Positions 43,433-52,945 of a DNA stretch of 64,000 nucleotides are shown piece by piece. Below the pieces are notes generated by a model. The model searched no databases, was not told the origin of the DNA, and was given only the letters and a program-made list of their open reading frames with translations. A program made the translations under genes and the position numbers. Every line of letters begins with the position of its first letter. Positions within the stretch are counted from its first letter, which is position 1. The DNA lies in NCBI RefSeq assembly GCF_900696085.1, contig NZ_CAADFC020000028.1:620001-684000 (forward strand), written 5' to 3'. The stretch comes from Bradyrhizobium ivorense. Lineage in GTDB: Bacteria > Pseudomonadota > Alphaproteobacteria > Rhizobiales > Xanthobacteraceae.

Positions 43433-43477
43433 GCTAAAGCGCGATGACGATTCAACCCAATCTCATCGCGCTTTAGC
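43433..43477. terminator. Hairpin after ribF-maa
   Basis: GCTAAAGCGCGATGA pairs with TCATCGCGCTTTAGC, a 15-base stem. It follows repeat E and resembles the hairpin at 12913. It likely ends the ribF transcript, though no T run follows. Confidence 0.5.
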
Positions 43478-43548
43478 GCGCATCGGCAAGCCATCCACAT
43501 GAAAGAGGTCATCAACTGAGCGGCCTCGATCGTAGCCGTCGCCGAAAT

Positions 43549-43737
43549 TCAGGAGAAGAAATCAGGCAGATGGTTCACGCCCAGCGTATTTATGTGCTCG
43601 ACCGCATCTAGCGCGTGCTGGGGCAGGGTTACGTCGGGACTGGTCGGTGATGGAGGCAGCTCAGTCGGAAGATGGGCCAGCGCCTGGTCGGGCGCATGAT
43701 CAAAGACTTGAGGTGGAAGTGTCGATGGTCTTGCCAT
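43549..43737 (-). CDS. Small proline-rich hypothetical protein
   Basis: A 62-residue frame with GGGAG seven bases before ATG 43737. The peptide (VFDHAPDQALAHLPTELPPS, then PTSPDVTLPQHALDAV) is Pro/Asp/His-rich, without signal peptide or membrane segment. The good ribosome binding site is the main support. No function known. Confidence 0.45.
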   Translation of the reverse strand: MARPSTLPPQVFDHAPDQALAHLPTELPPSPTSPDVTLPQHALDAVEHINTLGVNHLPDFFS

Positions 43738-44074
43738 TGCAAACTCCCTGTCTCTCGGAACGTCGGATCTGGCCGACCGCTAAACTTTAGCTCTGATTAT
43801 TATTGCCTACCAGCCGCCCGTCAGCGGCGCAGCAACCATTACGCCGGCCGGGCGTTCATCCAGCGTTCATCAACCTCCTCAACAAGCCGATGGGCCGCCG
43901 GTGGAATCCGGCGGCCCCTCAATGGATCATAAGAGCTACCGCGATTGCGAACGCAGACAGGCAGGCTGCGGCCAAACTCATGAGCGTAATGGCAATAGGT
44001 CTAGGCATAACGATAGCTCTAGGCATAGCGATTCAACACCATGTTCCAGCAAAAGTTGCCGGGAGAGCGGGCGC
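43738..44074. other. 337-bp gap with a hairpin and a possible gene relic
   Basis: GGGCCGCCGG (43892) pairs with CCGGCGGCCC (43908-43917) to form a strong hairpin. From 43925 the frame reads MDHKSYRDCERRQ; shifting one frame gives AAAKLMSVMAIGLGITIALG, a plausible single membrane helix. This may be a frameshifted small gene, but no ribosome binding site supports it. Confidence 0.35.
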
Positions 44075-44305
44075 TTAGTTCGCTGGCCGCAGCCAGCTCT
44101 TGATCCAGCCAGCGGCGCTGCTGGTCTTGATCGGATCGGGATGAATCGTCGCGATCAAGCGATCGGATTGCCATAACTCAATGGAATTGCGGTCTACTAA
44201 GGATTTGGCCCGTTCCTTGGCAGCGTTTTCGTCAGCGCAGCAAAGATCAATCCGCTGTTCGATATGGCCATCATCGCCGATGATGTAGGCCTGATAATCA
44301 CGCAT
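44075..44305 (-). CDS. Small conserved hypothetical protein
   Basis: A 76-residue protein: DYQAYIIGDDGHIEQRIDLC, CADENAAKERAKSLVDRNSI, ELWQSDRLIATIHPD. Short proteins with this pattern are frequent in Bradyrhizobium-like genomes; the role is unknown. AGGAGG precedes the start at 44305. Confidence 0.7.
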   Translation of the reverse strand: MRDYQAYIIGDDGHIEQRIDLCCADENAAKERAKSLVDRNSIELWQSDRLIATIHPDPIKTSSAAGWIKSWLRPAN

Positions 44306-44797
44306 TTGGCGACCTCCTGTCGCCCAAACCGACTAAGCTCCCTAATTTGGCTGCGAGTCCTTCGGAATTCCATCACCCTTTCCAGAAACACCCGGGATTA
44401 CTCCGGTAGTTGCGAACACGTTGCGACGCCGAAGCGAAGTTTCAGCTATGCGCCCGGTGCAGGGGTTACGGTCTGTCGTTGGAGCCGCGGCCCTCACCCG
44501 ACTTGCTGCTCAAGTCGACTTCTCCCCGTCGGGGCGAGGTGGACCGAACCCGCGGTAAACCGCTTCAAGCTGGCTTAATCGCGCTCCAGGGAACGGTCCC
44601 ACGGTCCGCCGGCAATCGGGGCTTTGCGATTTCGCCGCCTGGCTGCTATGGGAAACCCCATGTTTTCGCGGCGCATCATACGGATTAGCGGCCCGGCTTC
44701 CGCCTGAGCTCAAGGCTCGGCGCAAGACCGGGACCTTGCCGTTTCACCCGCGATTGATCGCGTATCCGCGCCCGCACCTGCCAAAATCAGAGCCTTC
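44306..44797. other. 492-bp region upstream of ileS
   Basis: It contains a C-rich repeat fragment (CCCTCACCCGACTTGCTGCTC to TTCTCCCCGTCGGGGCGAG, about 44494-44540). I saw no gene and no T-box or other leader structure for ileS. The ileS promoter should lie in the right half. Confidence 0.5.
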
Positions 44798-47700
44798 ATG
44801 TCCGACAAGCCGCAAAAGACCGACGCCCAAAAGACTGACCTTAGGGACTATTCCAAGACCCTTTACCTGCCGCAGACGGATTTCCCGATGCGCGCCGGCC
44901 TGCCGCAGCGCGAGCCGGAAATCCTGAAATACTGGAACGAGATCGGCCTCTACACCAAGCTGCGCCAGAGCGCCGAGGGCCGCGCCAAGTTCGTGCTGCA
45001 TGACGGCCCGCCCTATGCCAACGGCAACATCCATATCGGGCATGCACTGAACAAGATCCTCAAGGACGTCGTGACCAAGAGCCAGCAGATGCTCGGCTTC
45101 GACTCCAACTACGTGCCGGGCTGGGACTGCCACGGCCTGCCGATCGAATGGAAGATCGAGGAGGAGAACTACCGCTCCAAGGGCAAGCAGAAGCCCGACT
45201 TCCGCGACTCCGCCGCGATGGTGGCGTTCCGCAAGGAATGCCGCGCCTATGCGACGCACTGGATCAACGTGCAGCGCGAGGAGTTCAAGCGGCTCGGCAT
45301 CATCGGCGACTGGGACCATCCCTACGAGACCATGACCTATCCGGCGGAAGCCGCGATCGCGCGCGAACTGATGAAGTTCGCCGCCAACGGCACGCTGTAT
45401 CGCGGCTCCAAGCCGGTGATGTGGAGCGTGGTCGAGAAGACCGCGCTCGCCGAGGCCGAGGTCGAGTACGAGGATTACACCTCGGACATGGTGTGGGTGA
45501 AATTCCCGGTCACCTCGCCTGCGCATGGCGCGCTCGCCAATGCCTCGGTCGTGATCTGGACCACCACCCCGTGGACGCTGCCCGGCAACCGCGCCATCTC
45601 GTTCTCGCCGAAGATCGCCTACGGCCTCTACAAGGTGACGGATGCGCCGGCGGACAATTGGGCGAAAACCGGCGACCTGCTGATCCTCGCCGATGCGCTC
45701 GCCGCCGAAGTGTTCAAGCAGGCGCGCGTCACGGCTTTCGAGAAGGTGCGCGACATCCCCGGCGACACGCTGGACGCCGTCGAGTGCGCCCATCCGCTGC
45801 GCGGCCTCAGTGGCGGCTACGAATTCACCGTGCCGCTGCTCGCGGGCGACCACGTCACCGACGACACCGGCACCGGCTTCGTGCACACCGCGCCCGGCCA
45901 CGGCCGCGAGGACTTCGACGTCTGGATGACCAATGCGCGCGAGCTTGACGCGCGCGGCATCCCGACCGCGATCCCCTACACGGTGGACGAAAACGGCGCC
46001 TTCACAATCCACGCCCCCGGCTTCACCGGCAGGCGCGTGATCACCGACAAGGGCGAGAAGGGCGACGCCAACGAGGCCGTGATCAAGGCGCTGATCGAGA
46101 AAGGCATGCTGCTGGCGCGCGGCCGGCTCAAGCACCAGTACCCGCATTCCTGGCGCTCCAAGAAGCCGGTGATCTTCCGCAACACGCCGCAATGGTTCAT
46201 CGCGATGGACAAGCCCATCGCGGATAACGGTCATGCCAAGAAGGGCGACACGCTGCGCGCCCGCGCGCTGCACGCGATCTCGGTGACGCGATGGGTGCCG
46301 CCGGCCGGCGAAAACCGCATCAACGGCATGATCGCCAATCGTCCCGACTGGGTGATCTCGCGCCAGCGCGCCTGGGGCGTGCCGATCGCCGTGTTCGTGC
46401 GCGAGAAGGGCGACGGCTCGGCCGAGATCCTGCAGGACGAGGTGGTCAACCAGCGCATCACCGAAGCCTTCATGGAGGAAGGCGCCGACGCCTGGTACAT
46501 GGACGGCGCCCGCGAGCGCTTCCTCGGCGAGCGCGCGTCCGAGGACTGGAAGAAGGTCGACGACATCTGCGACGTCTGGTTCGATTCCGGCTCCACGCAT
46601 GCCTTCGTGCTGGAAGACCGCCAGAACTTTCCGCAGCTCGGCAACATCGTCCGCAAGATCGATGGCGGCGACGACACCGTGATGTATCTTGAGGGCAGCG
46701 ACCAGCACCGCGGCTGGTTCCACTCCTCGCTGCTGGAGAGCGCCGGCACCCGCGGCCGCGCGCCCTACGACATCGTGCTGACCCACGGCTTCACGCTCGA
46801 CGAGAACGGCCGCAAGATGTCGAAGTCGCTCGGCAACACCGTCGAGCCGCAGAAGGTGATCAAGGATTCCGGCGCCGACATCCTGCGGCTGTGGGTCTGC
46901 GCCACCGACTATGCCGACGACCAGCGCATCGGGCCCGAAATCCTCAAGAACACCATCGAGACCTATCGCAAGCTGCGCAACTCGATCCGCTGGATGCTCG
47001 GCACGCTGCATCACTTCAAGCAAGCCGAGAAGGTTGCCGCTGCCGAGATGCCCGAGCTCGAGCGGCTGATGCTGCACGAACTGGCCGGCCATGCCGAGAC
47101 CATCCGCAAGGCCTATGCCGATTTCGACTACAAGACCGTGGTCGCGAGCCTTGCGGCATTCATGAACTCCGAGCTGTCGGCGTTCTATTTCGACATCCGC
47201 AAGGACACGCTGTATTGCGATCCGCCGTCCTCGGTGGCGCGCAAGGCGGCGCTGACCACGATCGACTTGCTGTGCGATTCGATCCTGAAATGGCTGGCGC
47301 CGATCCTGAGCTTCACGTCAGACGAAGCCTGGCGGATGTACCGGCCGGGCGCCGAGCCCTCGGTGCACCTCACTTTGTTCCCCGAGGGTCTCGCGCAGTT
47401 CCGCGATGATGCCCTCGCCGCGAAGTGGGAGAGGATCCGCGATGTCCGCCGCGTCGTCACCGGCGCGCTGGAGCCGGAACGCGCCGCCAAGAATATCGGC
47501 TCGTCGCTGGAGGCCTCGCCGGTGATCTACATCGCCGACCGGGCCATGCTGGCGACGCTGTTCGACGTCGATCTCGCCGAGATCTGCATCACCTCGAGCT
47601 ACGAGGTGCGCGAGGGCGAGGCGCCGGCGGGCGCGTTCCGTCTCGATGGCGTGCCCGGCGTTGCCGTGGTGGTCGAGAAGGCGGTCGGCATCAAATGCGC

Positions 47701-47812
47701 GCGCTCGTGGAAGATCCTGCCCACGGTCGGCGAGGACCCCGAGTATCCCGATGTCTCGCCGCGTGACGCACAAGCGCTGCGGGAGTGGAAGGCGCTGGGG
47801 GTCACGGCTTGA
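44798..47812 (+). CDS. ileS: Isoleucyl-tRNA synthetase
   Basis: A 1004-residue class I synthetase that charges tRNA-Ile and edits valine. It has the HIGH motif at residues 79-82 (GNIHIGHALN), WTTTPWTLPGNRAISFSPKI in the editing domain, the KMSKS loop from Lys673 (GRKMSKSLGN) and an anticodon-binding region. The C-terminus ends after IKCARSWKILPTVGEDPEYP with only part of the E. coli zinc-finger region, as in many alphaproteobacteria. It is coupled to lspA, whose start overlaps the ileS stop. Confidence 0.96.
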   Translation: MSDKPQKTDAQKTDLRDYSKTLYLPQTDFPMRAGLPQREPEILKYWNEIGLYTKLRQSAEGRAKFVLHDGPPYANGNIHIGHALNKILKDVVTKSQQMLGFDSNYVPGWDCHGLPIEWKIEEENYRSKGKQKPDFRDSAAMVAFRKECRAYATHWINVQREEFKRLGIIGDWDHPYETMTYPAEAAIARELMKFAANGTLYRGSKPVMWSVVEKTALAEAEVEYEDYTSDMVWVKFPVTSPAHGALANASVVIWTTTPWTLPGNRAISFSPKIAYGLYKVTDAPADNWAKTGDLLILADALAAEVFKQARVTAFEKVRDIPGDTLDAVECAHPLRGLSGGYEFTVPLLAGDHVTDDTGTGFVHTAPGHGREDFDVWMTNARELDARGIPTAIPYTVDENGAFTIHAPGFTGRRVITDKGEKGDANEAVIKALIEKGMLLARGRLKHQYPHSWRSKKPVIFRNTPQWFIAMDKPIADNGHAKKGDTLRARALHAISVTRWVPPAGENRINGMIANRPDWVISRQRAWGVPIAVFVREKGDGSAEILQDEVVNQRITEAFMEEGADAWYMDGARERFLGERASEDWKKVDDICDVWFDSGSTHAFVLEDRQNFPQLGNIVRKIDGGDDTVMYLEGSDQHRGWFHSSLLESAGTRGRAPYDIVLTHGFTLDENGRKMSKSLGNTVEPQKVIKDSGADILRLWVCATDYADDQRIGPEILKNTIETYRKLRNSIRWMLGTLHHFKQAEKVAAAEMPELERLMLHELAGHAETIRKAYADFDYKTVVASLAAFMNSELSAFYFDIRKDTLYCDPPSSVARKAALTTIDLLCDSILKWLAPILSFTSDEAWRMYRPGAEPSVHLTLFPEGLAQFRDDALAAKWERIRDVRRVVTGALEPERAAKNIGSSLEASPVIYIADRAMLATLFDVDLAEICITSSYEVREGEAPAGAFRLDGVPGVAVVVEKAVGIKCARSWKILPTVGEDPEYPDVSPRDAQALREWKALGVTA

Positions 47813-48306
47813 GCTCTCCCGTGCGCGCCGGCGTACTGGCGGCGGTCGTCACCCTGATCGCCGACCAGGCCTCGAAACTCTGGCTGCTCTACGTGCTGGA
47901 AATCGCTCGCCACGCCCCCGTACGGGTGACGCCGTTCTTCGACCTGGTGCTGGCCTGGAACCCCGGGATCAGCTTTGGCTGGTTCCAGAGCGAGAGCCCG
48001 GCGGCCCAGATCGCCCTGATGGTGATCAAGGCGGCCGCCGTGATCGCGCTCGCGATCTGGATGGCGCGGTCGCGGACCTGGCTCGCCACGGTGTCGCTCG
48101 GCCTGATCATCGGCGGCGCCATCGGCAACGGGATCGACCGCTTCGCCTACGGCGCGGTGGTCGATTTTGCCCTGTTTCATATCGAGATCGGCGAAAAAAC
48201 CTTCAGCTGGTACGTGTTTAACCTTGCCGACGTGGCCATCGTTGCCGGTGTGGCGGCGCTCCTGTATGATTCCCTCTTGGGGGCACCCGCCGCAAAAGCG
48301 CCCTGA
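47809..48306 (+). CDS. lspA: Lipoprotein signal peptidase (signal peptidase II)
   Basis: A 165-residue inner-membrane aspartic protease that cleaves prolipoprotein signal peptides. It has four membrane helices, the LVLAWNPGISFGW motif, and the catalytic pair Asp110 (GGAIGNGIDRF) and Asp141 (FNLADVAI). The most upstream start consistent with coupling is TTG 47809, overlapping the ileS stop (TTGA); GTG 47821 is possible. The ileS-lspA order is common in proteobacteria. Confidence 0.93.
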   Translation: MSSPVRAGVLAAVVTLIADQASKLWLLYVLEIARHAPVRVTPFFDLVLAWNPGISFGWFQSESPAAQIALMVIKAAAVIALAIWMARSRTWLATVSLGLIIGGAIGNGIDRFAYGAVVDFALFHIEIGEKTFSWYVFNLADVAIVAGVAALLYDSLLGAPAAKAP

Positions 48307-48406
48307 TCCCGGCCGATAGGAGCCGGTCGGCGGTCGACCTGCGTCCGGCGGAACTGTGCCTAAGCCAGTGACCGCCTTGCGGAATTTCTGAAATGGGGAT
48401 GGCGCG

Positions 48407-49129
48407 ATGCGCACTACCAAAGCCCGCTTTTACCTGATCGAGACGTCCCGACCGGCGCTGCAGCGCGGCCTGCGCCTGGCGTTTGTCGCGGCCGGTATCG
48501 GCCTCGTCATGACGGCGGGCCCGGTGCGTGCCGGCGACGACGATGACGACGACGGCCTGACCTTCGAAGAGCGGATCGTCGACAATTTGATGACCGGCCT
48601 CGGCGCCAAGAGCGCGGCCAGCAAGGGCATCGATTACCGCGAGCGCTCGCCGCTGGTGGTGCCGCCGAAGCTCGACCTGCCGCCGCCGGCTTCCGCCGCC
48701 AAGGCCGACGCACCGAACTGGCCGAAGGATCCCGATGTCGCCAAGCGCAAGGCTGCAATCGAGGCGCGCAAGAAGGAAGTCAAGAAGGAGCACTGGCAGC
48801 AGGCCATGCCGCTGACCCCGGCCGAGATCGAGGCCGGCCGCAAGCAGCAGACCGCGACCAACAGCAAGGACCCGATCGAGCCCGGCGTCACCACCAATCC
48901 CTCGCTGATGCCGAACCAGCTCGGCTACAGCGGCGGCCTGCTCGGCATGTTCAAGGGCAACAGCAGCGAGTCCTCGCCGTTCAAGGGTGAGCCGCCGCGT
49001 GCAACCCTGACCGAGCCGCCCCCCGGCTACCAGACGCCGTCGTCGAATTTTGCCTATGGCACGGGCCCGATGAAGCCGCTGGTCAGGGAAGGCGAATACG
49101 ACATCCAGACCGGCAAGCCGGTGCAGTAG
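48407..49129 (+). CDS. Exported hypothetical protein downstream of lspA
   Basis: A 240-residue protein with an N-terminal membrane or signal segment (LRLAFVAAGIGLVMTAGPVR), an acidic run (DDDDDDG), then Pro/Lys-rich sequence without clear folds: PLVVPPKLDLPPP, KRKAAIEARKKEVKKEHWQQ, YSGGLLGMFKGNSSESSPFK. It probably lies in the periplasm, anchored or secreted. It follows lspA by 100 bases and precedes the M16 pair. GGGGATGG precedes ATG 48407. No known domain. Confidence 0.65.
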   Translation: MRTTKARFYLIETSRPALQRGLRLAFVAAGIGLVMTAGPVRAGDDDDDDGLTFEERIVDNLMTGLGAKSAASKGIDYRERSPLVVPPKLDLPPPASAAKADAPNWPKDPDVAKRKAAIEARKKEVKKEHWQQAMPLTPAEIEAGRKQQTATNSKDPIEPGVTTNPSLMPNQLGYSGGLLGMFKGNSSESSPFKGEPPRATLTEPPPGYQTPSSNFAYGTGPMKPLVREGEYDIQTGKPVQ

Positions 49130-49164
49130 GGTCGGCCGCCGCGCATGGTCCGGAACCCGGAGGG

Positions 49165-49235
49165 CCGCGTTGACGCCAAGCGCGACGCGGTGTTCCGAAA
49201 ACACCATGCTCGAACAAAGAACTACATGAGCAAAG
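49165..49235. repeat. Degenerate family E repeat
   Basis: GCGGTGTTCCGAAAACACCATGCTCGAAC resembles the right arm of the family E element at 43376, but the left arm is mostly lost. Confidence 0.4.
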
Positions 49236-49348
49236 CTTAATGCGGGGCGGCTCACGTCTCTCCGCTTCGTGACCTCCGGCACGGGAACGACCGTGTACGA
49301 TGCCGCGTCTCCTGCCCCGGCCATGTCCGGGCTTTCATAAGGATAGTG

Positions 49349-50737
49349 ATGTCCGCACGCCGATCGATCGCACTTTTCATTGCCGCATTTGTTTCCACGA
49401 TCCCGCTGTCGGCCGGCAGCCTCCGCGCCCAGACCACCGTCACCTCGGAACGCCCCGCCAGCTTCACGCTCGACAACGGCCTGCAGGTCGTGGTGATCCC
49501 CGATCACCGCACGCCGGTCGTCACCCAGATGATCTGGTACAAGGTCGGCTCCGCCGACGAGACGCCCGGCAAGTCCGGGCTGGCGCATTTCCTCGAGCAC
49601 CTGATGTTCAAGGGCACCGCCAGGCACCCGGCCGGCGAGTTCTCGCAGACCGTGCTGCGGGTCGGCGGCAACGAGAACGCGTTCACCTCGGTCGACTACA
49701 CCGGCTATTTCCAGCGCGTGCCGCGCGAGCAGCTCGCCACCATGATGGAGTTCGAGGCCGACCGCATGACCGGCCTGATCCTCAAGGACGAGAACGTGCT
49801 GCCCGAGCGCGACGTCGTGCTCGAAGAGTTCAACATGCGCGTTGCAAACAATCCGGACGCTCGGCTGACCGAGCAGATCATGGCCGCGCTCTATCTCAAC
49901 CACCCCTACGGCCGCCCGGTGATCGGCTGGCACCAGGAGATCGAGAAGCTCGACCGCGAGGACGCGCTCGCCTTCTACAAGCGCTTCTACGCGCCGAACA
50001 ACGCGATCCTGGTGATCGCCGGCGACGTCGAGCTCAAGGATGTCCAGCCGCTGGTGGAGAAGAATTTCAGCCCGATCCCGGCGCAGCGCGCGATCCCCGA
50101 GAAGCGCGTGCGGCCGCAGGAGCCGACGCCGGCCGCGCCGCGCACCGTGACGCTGTCGGATCCGCGCGTCGAGCAGCCCGGGCTGCGCCGCTATTATCTG
50201 GTGCCCTCGGCGACCACGGCGGCGGCAGGCGAGAGCCAGGCGCTCGACGTGCTCGCGCAATTGATGGGCGGCGGCGCCAACTCCTATCTCTACCGCTCGC
50301 TGGTGATCGACAAGGGTCTCGCGATCTCGGCCGGCGCCGGCTATCAGGGCACCGCGCTCGATCCGTCGCAATTCTCGATCTCGGTGACGCCGAAGCCCGG
50401 CGTCGAGTTCGCGCAGATCGAGGATGCGATCGACAAGGTGATCGCCGACCTCGCGCAGAACACCGCGCGCGCCGAGGACCTCGAACGGGTCAAGACCCAG
50501 CTGATTGCCGAAGCGATCTACGCCCAGGACAACCAGGCGACGCTGGCGCGCTGGTACGGCGGCGCGCTGACCACCGGGCTCAGCATCGAAGACATCCGGA
50601 GCTGGCCCGATCGAATCCGCGCCGTCACCGCCGAGCAGGTGCGATCCGCCGCGGCGACCTGGCTGGACAAGAAGCGGTCGGTGACCGGTTATTTGATCAA
50701 GGATACTGCGCCGAAACGCGAGGAGAAGCGCTCGTGA
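49349..50737 (+). CDS. M16 metallopeptidase, zinc-bearing subunit
   Basis: A 462-residue exported protein of the pitrilysin/processing-peptidase family. After a signal peptide (SIALFIAAFVSTIPLSAGSL, cleavage near LRA-QT), the inverted zinc motif HFLEH occupies residues 80-84 (GLAHFLEHLMFKGT), with a third ligand among the glutamates of PERDVVLEEFNMRV. The C-terminal half keeps the M16 fold. The stop overlaps the start of a second M16 gene by four bases (GTGA), which suggests a two-subunit protease in the periplasm. Confidence 0.9.
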   Translation: MSARRSIALFIAAFVSTIPLSAGSLRAQTTVTSERPASFTLDNGLQVVVIPDHRTPVVTQMIWYKVGSADETPGKSGLAHFLEHLMFKGTARHPAGEFSQTVLRVGGNENAFTSVDYTGYFQRVPREQLATMMEFEADRMTGLILKDENVLPERDVVLEEFNMRVANNPDARLTEQIMAALYLNHPYGRPVIGWHQEIEKLDREDALAFYKRFYAPNNAILVIAGDVELKDVQPLVEKNFSPIPAQRAIPEKRVRPQEPTPAAPRTVTLSDPRVEQPGLRRYYLVPSATTAAAGESQALDVLAQLMGGGANSYLYRSLVIDKGLAISAGAGYQGTALDPSQFSISVTPKPGVEFAQIEDAIDKVIADLAQNTARAEDLERVKTQLIAEAIYAQDNQATLARWYGGALTTGLSIEDIRSWPDRIRAVTAEQVRSAAATWLDKKRSVTGYLIKDTAPKREEKRS

Positions 50738-52113
50738 TCTATTCCCTCACCCGCCGCACTCTCACGCGTCGCACAATGCTGATCGGCGGCGCCTGCGCCA
50801 CGCTGCTGGCGCTGTCCACCGCGCCCTCGCAGGCCGCGGCCAAGATCCAGCGGCTGGTGTCGCCCGGCGGCATCGAGGCCTGGTTCGTGCAGGATGCGAC
50901 CGTGCCATTGATCGCGATGGAATATGCCTTCGGCGGCGGCGCCAGCCAGGATCCGCCCGGCAAGCCCGGCGTCGGCAATATGGTCGCCGACCTGCTCGAC
51001 GAAGGCTCCGGCGATCTCGATTCCAAATCCTACCATGAGCGGTTGGAGCGTCGCGCCATCGAGCTCTCGTTCCAGTCGACCCGCGATCAATTCCGCGGCT
51101 CGCTGCGCATGCTCAAGGACAACAAGGACGAAGCCTACGACCTGCTGCGCATGGCGCTGACCTCGCCGCGATTCGAGCCCAAGGACGTCGAGCGCATCCG
51201 CGCCCAGGTGATCGCGAATCTGCGCCGCGAATCGACCAATCCGTCGTCGCTGGCCGGCCGCAAGTTCCTCGAGCTCGCATTCGGCGATCATCCCTATGGC
51301 CGCCCCGCGACCGGCACGCTCGACAGCGTGCCGAAGATCGAGATCGCGGACCTCAAGGACTATGCCCGCCGCAACATCGCCAGGGACACGCTGCGCATCG
51401 CCGTGGTCGGCGACGTCGACCCCGATACGCTCGGCAAGCTGCTCGACAAGACCTTTGGCGACCTGCCGGCCAAGGCCGAGCTGACGCCGGTCCCCGATAT
51501 CGTCGCGGCCAAGCCGCCGCAGCGCGCCTTCATCCCGCTCGACGTGCCGCAGACCGTCGTCACCTTCGGCGGCCCCGGCATCAACAGGCACGATCCCGAC
51601 TTCATGGCGGCCTATGTGGTGAACCACATCGTCGGCGGCGGCGGGCTGTCGTCGCGGCTCTACAAGGAAGTGCGCGAGAAGCGCGGCCTCGCCTACTCGA
51701 TCTATGAGGCGCTGCTCTGGATGGATCACTCCGCGCTGTTCATCGGCAACACCGGCACCCGCGCCGACCGCGCCGGCGAGACGGTTGACGCGATCAACGC
51801 GGAAATCCGCCGCATCGCCGACGAAGGCCCGACCCAGAAGGAGCTCGACGAGGCGAAGTCGTATCTGAAGGGCTCGCAGATGCTGGCGCTCGATACCTCC
51901 TCGAAGCTGGCGCAGGCGATGCTGCAGTACCAGCTCGACAGGCTGCCGATCGACTACATCGAGAAGCGCAACGCCATCGTCGACGCGGTGACGCTCGACG
52001 ATGCCAAGCGGGTCGCCAGGAAGCTGTGGGGCGACGGCCTGCTCACCGCCATCGTCGGCCGCACCCCGCAAGCCGCCGCGCAGCCGGTCTCGGCCCCGCC
52101 GAAGGCGAACTGA
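50734..52113 (+). CDS. M16 family protein without zinc motif
   Basis: A 459-residue partner of the preceding protein. After the signal segment (TMLIGGACATLLALSTAPSQ), the place of HxxEH reads GNMVADLLDEGSG, so it cannot bind zinc. It keeps the Arg/Tyr substrate-binding pair region (SSRLYKEVREKRGLAYSIYE). In two-subunit M16 enzymes one chain carries the metal and the other helps bind substrate. It starts with GTG 50734 behind GAGGAG. Confidence 0.88.
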   Translation: MIYSLTRRTLTRRTMLIGGACATLLALSTAPSQAAAKIQRLVSPGGIEAWFVQDATVPLIAMEYAFGGGASQDPPGKPGVGNMVADLLDEGSGDLDSKSYHERLERRAIELSFQSTRDQFRGSLRMLKDNKDEAYDLLRMALTSPRFEPKDVERIRAQVIANLRRESTNPSSLAGRKFLELAFGDHPYGRPATGTLDSVPKIEIADLKDYARRNIARDTLRIAVVGDVDPDTLGKLLDKTFGDLPAKAELTPVPDIVAAKPPQRAFIPLDVPQTVVTFGGPGINRHDPDFMAAYVVNHIVGGGGLSSRLYKEVREKRGLAYSIYEALLWMDHSALFIGNTGTRADRAGETVDAINAEIRRIADEGPTQKELDEAKSYLKGSQMLALDTSSKLAQAMLQYQLDRLPIDYIEKRNAIVDAVTLDDAKRVARKLWGDGLLTAIVGRTPQAAAQPVSAPPKAN

Positions 52114-52477
52114 GGCGGGGCGCTGCTCAACGCAGTTTGTTGCGCATCCTACTCGCACCGCCGCTGTGGCCACCCCTCTCCCCAACCCTCCCCCGCAAGG
52201 GGGGAGGGAGCCTGAGTGGCGTGCTCACCTCACGTCGCATTGAGAATTGAGAGGCGTACTCACCTCACATCGTCAACAACTCCGACGCTCATTGTGGGCG
52301 GAATTAGTAATGGACGCACCGGCGGATGGGCTCCCTCCCCCCTTGCGGGGGAGGGTTGGGGAGAGGGGTGGCCGCGCACACCGGCCGCAGACGTAATCCA
52401 ACGCTGCATCAACGCAGCACGCATCACGCAAACCCGCTACATTGCCCCCGCCGATTCCTCCTCACGCCGGTGCTGCC
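52114..52477. other. 364-bp gap with a long inverted repeat
   Basis: The region contains the 45-base inverted repeat arms described separately and no supported gene. The arfB promoter should lie between 52374 and 52477. Confidence 0.55.
52168..52373. repeat. Perfect 45-bp inverted repeat around 116 bp
   Basis: The left arm at 52168-52212 starts GGCCACCCCTCTCCCC and the right arm at 52329-52373 is its exact reverse complement. Each arm also holds a smaller hairpin (CCTCCCCC/GGGGGGAGG around GCAA). The 116 bases between are not coding. It looks like two facing copies of a dispersed C-rich repeat. Confidence 0.85.
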
Positions 52478-52897
52478 ATGCTGCGGGTGTCCCGCGACCT
52501 CACGATCGACGAGAACGACATCGAGATCGTCTTTGTGCGCGCCTCGGGTCCGGGCGGGCAGAATGTCAACAAGGTCTCGACCGCGGCGCAGCTGCGCTTC
52601 GACACGCGCAAGATCGCCCTGCCGCCGGATGCCGCCGAGCGGCTGGTCCGCCTCGCCGGCAGCCGCATGACCAAGGACGGCGTGATCGTGATCCAGGCGT
52701 TTCGCTTCCGCACCCAGGAACGCAACAAGGCGGACGGGATCGAGCGCTTGCTCGAATTGCTGCGAGCCTCGCTGGTGCGGCCGACGCCGCGGCGGCCGAC
52801 CAAGCCGACCTTCGGCTCCAAGCAGCGCCGGCTCGAGGGCAAGAAGCGCCGCAGCGACATCAAGGCGGGGCGCGGCGCCCGCCGCTTCGACGATTGA
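52478..52897 (+). CDS. arfB: Ribosome-rescue peptidyl-tRNA hydrolase ArfB
   Basis: A 139-residue release-factor-like protein. The catalytic GGQ (Gly26-Gly27-Gln28) lies in FVRASGPGGQNVNKVSTAAQ. The C-terminal tail is basic (TKPTFGSKQRRLEGKKRRSD), the part that enters the mRNA channel of stalled ribosomes in E. coli ArfB (YaeJ). The short length and lack of a codon-recognition domain exclude RF1/RF2. The start at 52478 fits the family, though no strong site precedes it. Confidence 0.92.
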   Translation: MLRVSRDLTIDENDIEIVFVRASGPGGQNVNKVSTAAQLRFDTRKIALPPDAAERLVRLAGSRMTKDGVIVIQAFRFRTQERNKADGIERLLELLRASLVRPTPRRPTKPTFGSKQRRLEGKKRRSDIKAGRGARRFDD

Positions 52898-52945
52898 ATC
52901 CGGGAAACGGATGCAGCGCGCGAGCGCTGCATCCGGCTATCGCGA

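Noticed and set aside
43803..44078. 91-codon frame with one hydrophobic segment
   Set aside because: No ribosome binding site, and the N-terminal half looks random. It may be the end of a frameshifted small gene starting at 43925, but evidence is too thin to call.
44306..44797. T-box leader before ileS
   Set aside because: No T-box core sequence or terminator was seen, and T-boxes are rare in alphaproteobacteria.
44744..47092. 782-codon minus-strand frame opposite ileS
   Set aside because: IleS motifs on the plus strand are complete; the antisense frame is a shadow.
49300..50733. Possible N-terminal extension of the second M16 protein across the first
   Set aside because: The upstream part of that frame is out of frame with the first M16 gene and Arg-rich; the GTG at 50734 with GAGGAG and a signal peptide marks the true start.
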